Both the position numbers and the translations under genes were made by a program. Below, piece after piece: positions 23,375 through 37,844 of a stretch of 64,000 nt of DNA. Source of the DNA: Berghia stephanieae (lineage: Eukaryota > Mollusca > Gastropoda > Nudibranchia > Aeolidiidae); contig CM067449.1 of NCBI GenBank assembly GCA_034508935.3, forward strand, positions 39,406,912 to 39,470,911, in the 5' to 3' direction. The notes beneath the pieces were generated by a model, which was not told the DNA's origin, made no database searches, and was given only the letters and a program-made list of their open reading frames with translations. The number at the start of each line of letters is the position of its first letter. The first letter of the stretch is position 1.

Positions 23375-23760
23375 GGATCTCGTAAATAGGGAACATGTAG
23401 ATTCCAAGAGCACACTATCAGTGTTCTTAGTTCAAGAGTACCAAGTCTCATACAGACATAAGCACAGGATTCCACTAAGAGGAATACAGTCAAATGTGTT
23501 AAACCATTATGCAAAATAACAGTAACAGTACTTATCAAGGAAACGAAATATCCCAAAAAACAACTAGCATTTGACTGTTTTCCTCTCAGCTAAGGACTCT
23601 GGCTAGGGCCAAGACAAAACAAACTCCAAGTAATCTCATTCCAAGACAGACAAAAAAGCAACCCAGAAAACGGATAGACGATGCAGCAAGCGACCTCCCT
23701 GCCTACTATGGGAGGTCAAAAGACCCCACCCAGTGCTTTAGTTCACCGTTCAGCTGAATT
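23375..23760 (-). mobile_element. SINE family R1, partial copy
   Basis: Shares AGATTCCAAGAGCACACTAT, CACTAAGAGGAATACA and CCTGCCTACTATGGGAGGTC with the complete R1 copy at 28458-28981. It lacks the hairpin tail. Confidence 0.75.
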
Positions 23761-23944
23761 CACAAGAAAAAGTAACACAAGATAACTAACCTAGCTCAAG
23801 CAGGGAATAGAATAAATCGAAAAAGCATTCCAGCAGCGAGTCCCATCATGCACCAAAGACAGGATCCTGCAAATAGAGAAACGTTCAAATGCACACAAAT
23901 TGCATTTCCATCAATTTTTTTTTTTAACGACTTACAAGGTGAGA

Positions 23945-24265
23945 AAGATCATATCACCACTAGTGTACTTAATTAGTATGAGATCACCTAAAAATCTCAC
24001 TCAGACACAAGCACAGGATCTAACTAAGAGAAAGACTCTCAAATGCTTACATTATACATTTAAAACAACAAATATAATAATACAGAGAGGGGATTTACAA
24101 CGGAAAAAATATCTCCCAAAACGATTACTATACATTTGACTGTTTCCCTTCCAAGTAATCTCATTCCTAAACAAAGACTGAAAGCAAGTTGGAAAACATA
24201 AGTGTATAGAAGGCACAGTAAGTGCCTCCCTGCCCACTATGAGAGGTCAAAAACCCCACCCAGTT
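23945..24265 (-). mobile_element. SINE family R1, partial copy
   Basis: Matches R1 from TGAGATCACCTAAAAATCTC to CCTGCCCACTATGAGAGGTC. It lacks the hairpin tail. Confidence 0.75.
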
Positions 24266-24538
24266 TAAAAACAACAACTATGAATTCCAATTATAAGAAA
24301 AAGAAAAGAAAACAAGAGATTACCTGAGTAAAGAATAAAATAATGTTTAATAATTAAGATGAAGGTCTTAGTAATACAAAGCATATTCAACTATCAGAAG
24401 CAAATCATACTGCAAAATATTGCCACAGTCACTGAAAACTCAAATATAAGTCCTCATAGCACAAATTCAAGTCAAGGATGCTCTTTTATAAACAATTTTC
24501 AACAATGTACAGTCAGTCGACAGATAATAAATATTTCA

Positions 24539-24571
24539 TCACTGCTGTTTGCAATCAGCGGGCTTCTCGGT
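24539..24571 (-). CDS. NAP1L1: NAP1L alternative last exon b (CaaX-type tail)
   Basis: After TTCCAG the frame reads TEKPADCKQQ and stops at TGA (24541-24539). It joins in phase 0 to exon 27917-27867 (DADYNPD). Human NAP1L1 ends NPAECKQQ, so this conserved tail is real. CKQQ is a CaaX-like box that can be prenylated in NAP1 proteins. Confidence 0.85.
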   Translation of the reverse strand, partial: TEKPADCKQQ

Positions 24572-27500
24572 CTGGAAAAAAAAGAGAGAGAGAGAAAAGG
24601 AAAAAGAATTAGTCCTCTATCTCAGAGAAAATGAGTATTTAAAATAATTATATATATTCAACCTTCATATTAAGTTCAGTGGTTCAACTTTCAACTCCCT
24701 TTCATCAAAGTCTGTTTCACTCCTATCTAAAATTGTAAACATCATAAATTATTAAGGACAGATAATACTGATTTAGTTAAATAAAACAAAATGAAACAAA
24801 CTTAAAATCAATATGAAATGAAAACTAATCTGACAAATTGTAGTCAATCGTGAATTTATAGAGGAAATGAGATATAAAATCAGATCTTGCAGTTTTCACA
24901 AATTTCAGAGATATAAGATTCCATCTTGGGAACTAAAATTCAAGCCGCACAAGTCATAATATCATTCAGTTCATTAAATTTGAAAGGTTTTGTATAATGA
25001 GTGTGAGAAAAATATTTAAAAAACAGTGCCGATTCAACATTACAATTCAGCCAAAGATCTGCCAGATGTATGCAACACTAGACAGAATACAGTCAGCCTT
25101 TATGACAGTAACATATATCAGTTGGAAAATAGATACCCTAGAAAGCTAGATGAAAATATTTTTTATCTTGTTCTGATTTGGATAGACTGTCGTATTGCCC
25201 CCACCCCCAAAAAAAAATTTTTTTAAATACTGTGGCAGGTCTGCATAACTTTTGAGTTGTAACAGGAAAATTTCATCTGCGCACTAATTTTGCAACCAAC
25301 ACAATATATATTAACAACTTTACACTGCAAAAAGAAAGGGAAAAAATGGTTGAAAAAAATTCAAAATTAGAAAATGCAACACAGTGCCCATTACCAAAAA
25401 AAGAAAAGCAACTAAAAAAAAACAAAAAAAAAAAACAGCAGGAATAAATAGCACAAAATTAAATCCATAGACACAATAGAGAAAGTCAATTCTGCTTAAT
25501 ACAGCGCATATTACATCATACACACACAACAGAGAAAGGCGGTACTGTAAAATAGGGCATTGTTATATCACACCATACACACACGACAGCATCATATTTC
25601 ATCATACACACACACACACACATACTCGCTCAACAGAGAAATAATTAAAGTCTGCAAAATGCAGTATCATATCACACCATACAACACATGACAGAGTCAA
25701 ATTCTTCAAAATACAGCATCATAATATCACACGATCTGACAGAATAAAAAACATCACCCATATCCAGCCAAGTAAAAAAATACCAGAGCTTTCATTGATC
25801 ACGCATCAGTAGCTGTTTTTATTTTAATTCTTTCTTTAATGAACGTTTTTGACATTTATTCGGAAATGAAATGCGGCATACTTTTATTGCTAGTTACAGC
25901 CATTTGAAATAAAAGATTTAAAATATAAAGATGATATCAAGGACAAGTGGGCTATCCCTTAAATTTTAACATACCTCATTTCCCTTTCTTCGTAAGTGAT
26001 ATCAGTGTTTTAAGTTAACCTTTAAATCTTAAATCAGAACAATGGAATAATCGCAATCTAATTGAACCTTAAATAAAATTTAAAAATCCATTGAGAAACA
26101 AATAGAGAACAATCTCGACAAATAAGATTGGAAACTCATAAGACATGGTGAGGACAGAAAAGATAACCAATAATCAAAATACAATTGATAAGACCATCCT
26201 GTCCAGGAAACAGAAAATACGGAGGATTTAAATATGTCAAATGGATATTTATTGAAAATTGACGACTTGTTTATAGCCTAGATTCAAATTTCTGATGTTC
26301 CTTGCTTCATGAGATTAAATTATTTGTAATTTAACAGTAGAAAAATGTTAGTATGAAGGGACTAAATAAGATGTCAATCATAAAAAAAAAAGATTTATAT
26401 TTTTTTAACAAAGCCTCATTGATTTCCATTTTTCTTCTTTTTTAAAAACAATGTTATCAATTGACTAGTTTTGCAAACATATGGTAACAGCTCTGAGAAA
26501 GAAACAAAATTTTCCAAAACATCAACAGAAAAGTAACAATGTTATGAAAACTTATTTTTAAAATTGGCATACAAGGAGGTTGGTTCCAGCAACTAAACCT
26601 TTCGTCTTGGTTTTCTACGCTGAAATAAAAGCATAATACAAAAATATTACCCTAGAAAAATTAAATCAAGCATTTTGGATACTTGCATTATGAAATTAAT
26701 AAATCGAGCTACAATGGTTTACAATTGTAGACTATCACAGGCCCTGGGCTTCAAAAACTTACAGAAATCCATTATTCAGAAAGAGTGATTGCACAGCAAA
26801 CAAGTAAACAGAAAATAAGCTTTCCAGAGAAGACAGACAAAATAGAGGCTCAATTCTGCTTCAAACGTCTAAACAATTAATTTTACTGTTGTTTGTTTTA
26901 AAATTGTGAACAAATAATATAAGGTACTCTGATAAAAAATAAAAAGAGGAAGGAAAACAGGTAAAAATAAAAAAGACAGACCACAACATGAACAGATATT
27001 GAAATTCAAAATCTTTTTTTTTCTTTCCAAATAACACTTGCATACGGGCAGTAATCACAGGCGCAACTGAATGAAATTAAATGTAAAAGTAAAAAGTATT
27101 GGCAGCAGCAGAACGTCTTGCATGCAACACAATAATGATGAAAGAATAGTCATGATAAAGGTGGATAAAACCAAGACATTAATGTTAGGTTGACGGTTCC
27201 TACCATCTTGAGTGAAACCTAATCCTCTTCCTTTAGATGGAGAGAGAGAGAAAAGAAAAAAAACGAAAAACACAGGATTGGGTTCTTATACGTACAGGAA
27301 ATGTCTGTGCACCTCATTTTACAAGTTAATATTAAAGGGGTTTTTTAAAAAATCATAATTGGTATCATTCAAAAATACACATATGTGACCCTTTGCCTCA
27401 AAATGGTATTATGTTGGGATGAACCAGATGCTAAAAAGTCAAATTAAAGCTAAACTAGTAAAAAAATTTGAATTATTGATATTCAGCACAACAAAATATG

Positions 27501-30500
27501 ATATTCCCTTCAATAAAACATACAAACAACACAAGTCAGATTTCTGGCTACAAATTCCATTTTTAGCATCTTAATCACCCAGACGTAATGCCGTTTGGAG
27601 GCGATGGGTCACATATGATTAAAATCTTTTTTTTTTTTTAAATGATATATAAAATAAGGCTAAGACTTACAAATTACCAATGAAGAAAAAAAATATATAA
27701 ATAAATGGCTTTCAATGGGGGTGTAACAGAAGGTCTAAATCGGAAATGAAATATCAGTGAAACAGACTTTGACTAATAAAATCCCAAAATTCCATCTGTT
27801 AGAAATGTCACTAAAATATTTGAGATGAACATGTGCAGTAAATAGACAATTTGAGGATCAACTTACATCTGGGTTATAGTCAGCATCATTATCTTCATCA
27901 TAATCCTCATCTTCTCCCTGAAAAAGAAAATGAGATAGAGAATATTCGACTGCTCACATTTGTCATACGAAATAGTAAAAAATGGAGAGAAAAAAAAAGA
28001 AAAAAAAATTGCCCATAACTAATTGAAAAATTAAATCTAAAAACACTGTTCTGTTATATCCCAACTTTCTTATATTTGTTTCACAAAATAAAAAGATGGT
28101 TTTGTGCGAGTGTTGTGGTTCTGCACAGACAAACTCAAATCTTCAAATGGTTGAAAATTGATCATTTTTCTATTTATGTAGGAATTTAGCAAATGCTTGT
28201 CTTTGACAAACTTTGTCAGAAGAAAAGAAAATCAAAATTTTTCAACCATTTCTGAATTGCTAAAATAAATGCTGACAAAAATTGAAATATGTAAAAGAAA
28301 CAATGTTTTAAATCATGAGGACACTGAGAACTGACAGCATGTGAACAAATACACACAATTAATCAAATAATTGAGATAATTTGTTACAATAAGCGACCTA
28401 AAATCACACATGTTAGTTAATCTAATCAGACCAACAACAAAAATCGGTGAAAACTAATGTTTGTTTGTTTTTAAGGGTTTTACGGCGCTTGCAACACATT
28501 AAGGTTATATCAGCGCCAAGAAAAAGGAAGAAAATGGGATAGTAAAGAGTTCTAGAATTACAATTAAAGCACAAATGAAAAGGTAAGATAAAAGGGGAAT
28601 TGGTTCAAATAGGGAACAGATGTAGATTCCAAGAGCACACCGTCAAAGTACTTAGTTTGAGATCACCTAAAAGTCTCATCCAGACACAAGCACAAGTCCC
28701 AACTAAGAGGAATACACTCAAATGTTTACCAATCATATAATATAATATGTAAACTAAACATAATATAATGCATAACAGAGAGATGATTTACAAGGAAAAA
28801 AACATCATCTCCCAAAACTACAACTATACATTCGACTGTTTCCCTCCCAGCCAATGATCAGGACAAAACTAAGTAATCTCATTCCAAGACGACAGGAAAC
28901 AATTGGAAAACGGGTATGGGGGGATAGAAGACACAGCATGTACCTCCCTGCCCACTATGGGAGGTCAGGATCCCCACCCAGGGTGAAAACTAAAATCATA
29001 AAACAAAATAATCTAAATTGGAAAATAAAGAAGAGAAAAAAATATTTCAAATGAAAAGAAAAAAAAAAAAGTAATGCACTTCAAAGAAAATTTAGTGGTT
29101 GTCTTAAGGAAACAAAACAGCAATTATATGCTTACACAACTGGAACTCTTGTTAGGGGGGAAAAGAGAATCAGCTGGGATCAGTTTTGTTTTAAAATATA
29201 CAAATAAACCGAAGAAAAAAATATTGGAAATAACCTTGATCAAGAAGCTCTCAATCCTAAATGGGTCTCAGTTTTATTTATTACCCTAGAAGGCGATGAG
29301 AAACCGCATCTCCATTTCAATCAGCCACCTTCTAAACACCTTCCTTCCTTACAACTGAAGCAACTATTATAAAACCAACTATCCAAGGGTGTTTTATGAT
29401 TTCCATCCTGCTTGACATGAATCAAAACTTGAAAATGCTTTAGGAGGGGTTTGGGACCATTTGAATTTTGACCCAGAAACAGACATTTAAAAATATTTAA
29501 CTCAAGATAGAGAAAAATTAGAATCTGGCATAATTTGGACCAAATGTTTGTTTGTTTGTTTGTTGCTTTAGGTCTCTTCCAACACAATTGAGGTTATATG
29601 AGAGACCGCTGAAACAAAAAAAACAAGCAATCTAACAAAAATAGTACAAATGTAAATCAAAATCATAACCTAAAGATATCATAAGCTAAATTATAAATAA
29701 CCAAGAACAAACAGGCAGAAGATTTACAGAAAAAAAAATATCCCCTGTCAAAAATACAATCACAAACCAAAGAAGCAGGATAGGCTAGTAAAGAGAAGAA
29801 AAAACGACATCACTATCGGATCGTACACCCATGCGAACATCATAGGTATATGATTCAAGGGTGATGCTCCCATCCAACCACCCGCTTGGACCAAATGGAG
29901 TCTCTAGACGCCAATTTTATCTATGTGGAAGTCAATGCCCAGGAACTCATGTAAACCATGTTGAGTGTTATAGTTTACCCTGGATACATTGGCTAAAGAC
30001 AAAGTTGACAATTATTGTGTCCATCTGGTCCAAAATGCCACATAAACAAATGCTATACTAGAGGTTAAAAAAAAACCCAACTCACTTCTTCATTGTCTTC
30101 ATCATCATACTGTGGATGAAATAAAATAAAAGGCATTAAATTAAATATCCAAGAAATGGTAAATCGAAATAAATGCTCTATGTTGCATCTGCATTGAGAT
30201 CATGAAAAAAGGATTACAAATAAAAATACTTTTTATCTGATTTCAGCACCAAGATAAAAAAGGATAAACAGTAAAAACATTCACAGGCTATTTAGACATT
30301 ATGATAAAGGATAACCATTAAAAGCATTTTCAGCTTTAGTCAGCATCTGGATGGATTAACATTACCATCATATCATCACCGTTATTTTCTGGCTTTTATT
30401 ATTATCATTACAACAAAAGAGAAAAATATGTAAAAACCAAACTCACATCATCATCTTGGTCAATGGCTTCTCCGGTAAAAAATAGGACAGCCCTGGGGAC

Positions 30501-33034
30501 AATTCGTTCTTTAATAAAATGGCCTATCTCATAGTCTGCTCCAAGCAAGGCCTCTGTGTCTTCATCCTGGAAAATATTTTTAAAAAATATGAATTCTCAT
30601 TTTTGACTCATCTGAACATTCAGAACTGGAAATTGACAATGAACGAATGAATATTTGAGGATATAAAAAGCAAAATAGCCAATTTCTACTTCTTGGCTGA
30701 CAAATAAATTTGAAAAAGTGTCTCCTAAAACAACCATTTTCCACTCTCGGGGCTGCCAACCTCAACACAAGAAACAGTGTAAGATTGTTTGTCAAGAAGA
30801 ATATTTAGAGAAAAAGTGTACAATCTGAAAGTGTAATCCCTCAGTCATCTCACTCCCTGTTGTTGGTTTGTTTTTGTTTTTAAGGGTTTTGTGGCGCTTG
30901 CAACACATTTAGGTCATATCAGCGCCTGTAAAAGGGAAGAAAATGAGATAGTAAAAAGTTCTAGAATTACAATTAAAGCACCCAAGAATAAGCAAGACAA
31001 AGGAGAATTGATTCAAATAGTAAACAGATCTAGATTCCAAGAGCACACTATCAAAGTACTTAGTTTGAGATGACCTAAAAGTTTCACCCAGACACCAGCA
31101 TAAGATCCCACCAAGATGAATACACTCAAATGGTTACAAAATAACACTACATAATAACAAAGATATGATTTACAAGGGAAAAAATATCATCTCCCAAAAC
31201 TATAACTATACATCCGACTGTTTCGCTCCCAGCCAAGGATTCCAGCCAGGGTCAGGACAAAGCCAAGTAATCTCATTCCAAGACAAAGACAGAAATTGAA
31301 AAACAGATACAGGGGAATAGAAGACACAGCAAGTACTTCCATGGCCACTATGAGATCTGCTGTTGGATAACTTTGTAAATAACTAATTCATATAAGAGTG
31401 TGTTGGTGAAAAATTTAAGGAACTTCATAAAAAATTGAAAATAAATTTATGAGGCAATACAAATCAAACAAAAAATTTAAAAATTGAGCTTTTAAATAGC
31501 GCAATATCCACTAAACGTGCTCAAAGTGCTTTACGAACAACAAACATTTTAAAATATATATACTCTAGGAAGCATGTAGAATGCAAAGAAACCATATGAG
31601 AAAACCCCTAAATAAAAAGTCTTCAGCCCTTGTAGAGTTAAGAAAACCTCAGTCTCAAGAGAGTTAATACATTCAACATTTCACACTGCTTACCATTTCT
31701 GACTCAGATCCTTCTGGCACTGAAAAATACAAATATGTATAAATCAAAAAAATATGTATAAAATGGAAGCAACCACAAATGATAAAAGTTGGAATTTCCA
31801 GCATATTCAATCTTTATATTTCAAATACTTGCAACAACAAAAAATCCCCACCCTCTCCCATCTTTCACCAGAAACATTTTTTTCAAATATCTTAGGATTA
31901 GTGTATAGTGTCTATGTGTAAATAAGCATGTCTGTTTTCTCAAAGTAAAAAAAGAAGTCCTTCAGAATAGAGTAAGGTCAATGAGGCCTGAGGGTATCCC
32001 AGTTTCAATAGCGTTCAACACAAATAGCAATTGCTTGTCACCATTTGGAATGGATGCTAACCTTTCAGAAACACACAAAGCTACCCAATCACTACTAAGT
32101 GGATAGGGAAGCCAGAAACAACTCCTGACTGCATTCGGGATGGCTGTTAGTCCTGCTTGTGAATTGAGTGTTCTACGAACAGTTATAAGGAACATTCACA
32201 GTAATCCTTCCACTTCAATTCAATGTAAAAAAATGTTTACAATTTATAACCACACTTGTGCTTTGTTAAATAAGAGAAAAATATCTTTTTCAAGGGGGTG
32301 GAGGGAAGAAAGAAATAACACTATGGATCAAGGATTACTTGCCTGTTGGAGGGTTGAAGAAATTGAAAAAGGAGTCTGCTTGTACTTGTTTGGTAATGGT
32401 TCTAGTCAAACCTTTGCCTTTGTGTTTTTGTTTCTTTTTGACCTGTTTGACTGTTATGTTTTTTCCCTTGTTCCAGTTTATTGTTGACCTGAAAATAAAC
32501 AAGGACATGCAACTTATGTAACAAAACTGACCAAATAAAGTGCTAAAATTTTCTAAAATATTGTTTTAGGGGTTTTGAAGCTTTGTAACACGATAAGGTC
32601 ATTTCAGCGCCAGTAAAAAGGAAGATGATAGAGGGAAAGTCGTAGATCACAAGTTAAAAGTAAAAGCACAACAAAAAAGCTAGACAAAAGGGGAGCAGAA
32701 GATTCCCCTAATGTCCCACTAATGGGGGGGATTAGCAATGTAACCATACAATGACTTAAAGGCGAAATTTGATCTTACTCGACCCAACATCTTCATCAAA
32801 AGACAAGTAACAGCAAAGCAATTATAGATAACTGAAGTCTGAGTCACGATAATCTGACTTGCTCTTTTGCTAGAAATGCTTTATCAGACCTGCCAAATTG
32901 AAAACTTCAAATTTAGTAATTTTTATGTCAATTTTTAGTAATTTGACTAGGAAATTCGTAATTTCTGAAATTGTGTAGGAACAACCACATTATTATTATC
33001 ATTATTATTATTATTATTATTATTATATTATTAT

Positions 33035-33118
<84 letters not shown>

Positions 33119-33162
33119 AGTATGTAGTAGTGGTAGTAGTAGTAGTAGTAGTAGTAGTAGTA

Positions 33163-33203
<41 letters not shown>

Positions 33204-36200
33204 TTTCTTATTATTATTAAAGTATTAATAATAATTTAAAATTCGGAATTTTCCCAAAAATTTCGTGCTTGGCCATGACATTTGTCTAAAAGTCATAAAA
33301 TTACGAAAAATTCATAAGATTCGGCAGGTATGCTTTATTCTCCATTAACAATAATAAAGATAAAAGGAAACTTATTTGAAAACCAAAAAATTCAGCTTAA
33401 AACACCTGCACCAAAAGCATCCGTTTCACTCCCATGTACTAAGTCATCAGGCAACCGATCTCTCTTTAGTCTCCTCCTCCCCCCCCCCCCCCCCCCAATG
33501 TCCCCTCCCTTCACCCTTTCTTATCCCCCAATCTCTCATTCGGTAAAATGGAATTTCCTGCCCGGATTGTGAATTGCTTTCTCTTTCATCCAACTAAAAT
33601 GAAGACACCGGGTCACTTATTTACTAGCTATTGGATGTGAATTAGTTTGAAAACAACACACAGGCCTGTAAATGGTTGGTGAAAAAAATGTCGGAACTTT
33701 TTGAACACGCAAAAATATGGACACAACACAGATATGACACGTCAATTGACTAGTCAAATCATGTCACTTTCCCCTACTTATTTATAACGAGGTCCTTATT
33801 TCATGGTATCAAAAAAAAAAAAATACCAATTATTTGAGGTCCCAGGTCTGAGTTAGTTGTAAAATGAAAGGAAGAGAACAATTCCTATGCTTTTGAAGGA
33901 TGTGTTTGTTTGTTTGTTGCTTTAGGTCTCTTCCAACACAATTGAGGTTATATGAGAGACCGCTGAAACAAAAAACCAAGCAATCTAACAAAAAAATAGT
34001 ACAAATTTAAATCAAAATCATAACCTAAAGATGTCATAAGCTAAATTATAAATAACCAAGAACAAACAGGCAGAAGATTTACAGAAAAAAAAATATCCCC
34101 TGTCAAAAATACAATCACAAACCAAAGAAGCAGGATAGGCTAGTAAAGAGAAGAAGAAACGACATCACTATCGGATCGTACACCCATGCGAACATCATAG
34201 GTATATGATTCAAGGGTGATGCTCCCATCCAACCACCCGCTTGAAGGATGTGTATCTTCGCTCCTGTTTGTGTTAAATGTTTACGCTGGTTCTTTCATTT
34301 ATTTGGATTAATTCTTATAGAAGAAGAAGAAGAAGAAGAAGAGAAGAAGAAGATGAAGAAGAAGATGAAGAAGAAGATGAAGAAGAAGATGAAGAAGAAG
34401 ATGAAGAAGAAGATGAAGAAGAAGATGAAGAAAAAGATGAAGAAAAAGATGATGAAGAAGAAGAAGAAGAAGAAGAAGAAGAAGAAGAAGAAGAAGAAGA
34501 AGAAGAAGAAGAAGAAGAAGAAGAAGAAGAAGAAGAAGAAGAAGAAGAAGAAGAAGAAGAAAAAAAAGAAGAAGAAGAAGAAGAAGAGGTGGTGCGGTGG
34601 TGTGAGAGCTTTCGAAGAAGAATATATATGTCGAAGAAAAATAATTATTTCGCATTATTATTTTTTTCCGTCTCACATCGGGACGGAACCAATAAAATAG
34701 AGACTGAGAAATAAGAACCAGAGATATGCATGTGTGTGGTAGCAAAATAGAGAGAAACCTTCCGGTCCGTTTTAGACACTTCTGTGTGTGCGTTATTTAC
34801 TGACTAGGTGTGTGTGTGTGTGTGAAGACGACTCACGCGAACTTCGCGACCTCTCTCTCGCTGGCTGTGGCACAGTAGCCAGGCAGTGAATACATAAGCG
34901 TCTAGCGGAGCGTGCAGGTGGCATGATAATATTATAGCTAAATGAAGACGGCATGTTTTGTCTTTGATGCGACAAATAAAAAGTATTTTTGTTTTGTTTT
35001 TTTTTAAGTCGACATTTGAAACGGAATAAAATCTAATTTTTTCGAGGAACGAAATAAAAGTCTTTTATTTTCTTTTTTTACTGGTTCTGTTCTTTGGCGT
35101 TACTTTTATTTTTTTTTTTTTTAGCACTTATAGAGCAAAATTGTACTGTCGGAAATCCGACAATAGACGGAAGATTTACAGGCCTGAATACAGTTCCTAG
35201 TATTCAATACTCGATGAATCGTTTTGCCACAAGGGTCTCGGGGACAGCCAGCTGTTCCAGTGTCCCGCAACAGCTCTACTGTGGGAGTCAGTAAAATATT
35301 TTGAATATTTGTAGTGATGGAAAAAAAAAAAATGGAAGAAGCATGAAATTTTAACAATTAGAACAAAGATAAGATTGAGATGGGATATCACTAATATGTT
35401 ATGTAATTATTAAAATATCTCTACTTTAAACACCCCAAATATAAAAACGTTAATGAGTAATTCTGAAAATAATAAACCAGAAAACTTCTCAATCACAGTT
35501 TTGTACAAAATCACTATGAGATAAGATGGAAACTTACCCTGTACATTTAATTATTTCAGGTCCCTCATATGAGAAAGGATCATCAGGATCAGGTGTGTAT
35601 CTCATCTCGTATCGCTTCGTGAGAACTTTGTCAGTAAAATGTTCATTTTCTTCAAAGTGAAATTCTAATGAGAAGCCCTGTGGAAATAAAATGTATTGAT
35701 TTTTATTTTTAATTCAAATATATTTTATGTAATAAACAACAAGCAAAGACAAGACGTCCTCCATATTATTTGATCTTTACATCTGTACAACAACATTTGT
35801 AAATCTTTTCAGCACTTGTAAAAAGAGTTGAGCATGGTCAAAATAATTTAAGACATAGATAGCAAATGCCAAGGAAAAAAAGAGACCCGGAAGACAAAAT
35901 TTAAGGAGGATGAAGGTGTACATCTAAGAGCTATCTGCCCATGTATCTGAGACCACTTAAAGTCTTAACACAAACAATCGAAAGATCACCAAAAAGGACA
36001 CTCATATACAAAATACACAATAATAAAAACAAAAACAAAAAACCTATTAATCACAAAATGTATAATGGAGAAATAAGAAGGTAAATTAACGTTAACCAAA
36101 GGAAAAGAAAAAACGAAAAAATCCAAAATGAAGCTAACTGGTTTAAATACATTCTTTTAAAAAAAGACAAAAGCATATGGAAAGGATAAGACACATGGAG

Positions 36201-37800
36201 CCTTCAGAGCCCCCTAGGGAAGTTTAGAGCCACTTGAAAGAATAGATGGGGATATTTTGTGCCAAAACCGAATTGCTTTGAAAATAAAACAGAGAAGTTA
36301 ATAAAAATTAAAAAAACTAATCATCTTGATTCACACCATAAATAACAAGAATACCTACCACTGGGTCTTGTTCGTGAATAACTACATTTATATCTTGCAA
36401 ATGTGTCAAAATTGGTTCATCATATTCCTGCAAAAACAAAGCGAATAATGCTTTAAAATTTTTAATGGGAGAACAAACATTAAAATCAGAGTACAGTAAC
36501 AATTTACTTCATTAGCCAGCCCTCAACCTTCACACAAGTGCTATAGGCATTTTATCATTTCATCCTTCATTCAGATCTGCCCATCAATATCAAATTACTC
36601 AAATTTACAACCCCGTTTTACATTCTGCACAATCAAATAAACTGGCAAACTGTTTGAGCATATTTACTGACAACGTTTATATCAAAAGAAATGAAAGATG
36701 ATGGTAATTTTCTGATAAAAAGAAAAATAAACACACAGCGCATCTTTTTAAAAAGAAAATTAACACATGTCATAATTTAATTATAAACAAACATATGCCC
36801 TTGCAAAGAGCCCTTAAGATGTTTCCTAAAAAAACGTGAACCACTGGAGGAGAAAAAACATTACACATACAAAATCTTGCCTTTGAGAGATTAGGCCTGA
36901 CCATGGGTTGCAATAAGCTGCATAGGTGTTTACTTGTACAAATTTATTAGAAAATGTATACCTCAAATCATTTTGGACTAAAAGGAATTAAATTAAATTG
37001 TAACCTACCTGGACCATATCAGAAAGCATATCAACATTTTTGAAAATAGTTAACCAGAAGCTTGGGATGCCTTTGACAAATTCTGAAACAGATAAATTTT
37101 GATATCGTATTATTCTATACTTTTTTCACAAATAAAACATTTGCCTTCAAGTGATTTAGAGCTTTGATTTATTATTTCCATTAATCATAACCATAAAAGG
37201 ATTTAGAATCTGAAATTAAAATTACTTATAACAAACAGATAATATCAAATGGTTATTTGATTTTTTTAAAACATTGAACCTTTCAAAGTGAAGGAAGAAT
37301 GATTGAACACATTAATTAAAATTCACTATATAAACTGACCTTTCTCTTTAGCATCGCCACCCTCATCGCCTGTGCCTTTGCCATCTTCTACCTTGACCTT
37401 GTCTTTCAACTCATCCTGTTGAGATTCGGGCTACATTGGAGATCAATGCACCCAAGGGTACATCAAATATCACAAAGCACACAAACTTGTGGCATGCTAT
37501 TTAAACTAATCATAGGGATGATCTATATTTGAACAACATAATGCTATGCCCAATTTTATTCTTCTTTATCCACCTTTATAAATCATTGCAACCAGAAGAA
37601 CTGAAGCGAAGCCTACATATGGCATGTCATTACACGAAATTACACTTATGAACGTCATCTTCATTTAGATAGTCATATCATTTATCAATTTGATGTTTAT
37701 ATATTATTTTATTAATGTATTTTTGACTCTGTATTGTAATTTTAATTTCCAACATTGTAAACCAAATGACAAATTGCAATTGTTTTGGACATTAATAAAG

Positions 37801-37844
<44 letters not shown>

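Noticed and set aside
32971-33165. Poly-Ile/poly-Val open frame
   Set aside because: Translation of an ATT/AGT microsatellite.
34248-34745. Long poly-Lys, poly-Glu and poly-Leu open frames
   Set aside because: They are all translations of one GAA/GAT microsatellite; no conserved flanking protein.
37340-37407. Alternative acceptor CAACAG within NAP1L exon 37430-37340
   Set aside because: It would keep the frame and drop five residues, but the upstream GTAG acceptor also fits; without transcripts the longer form was kept.
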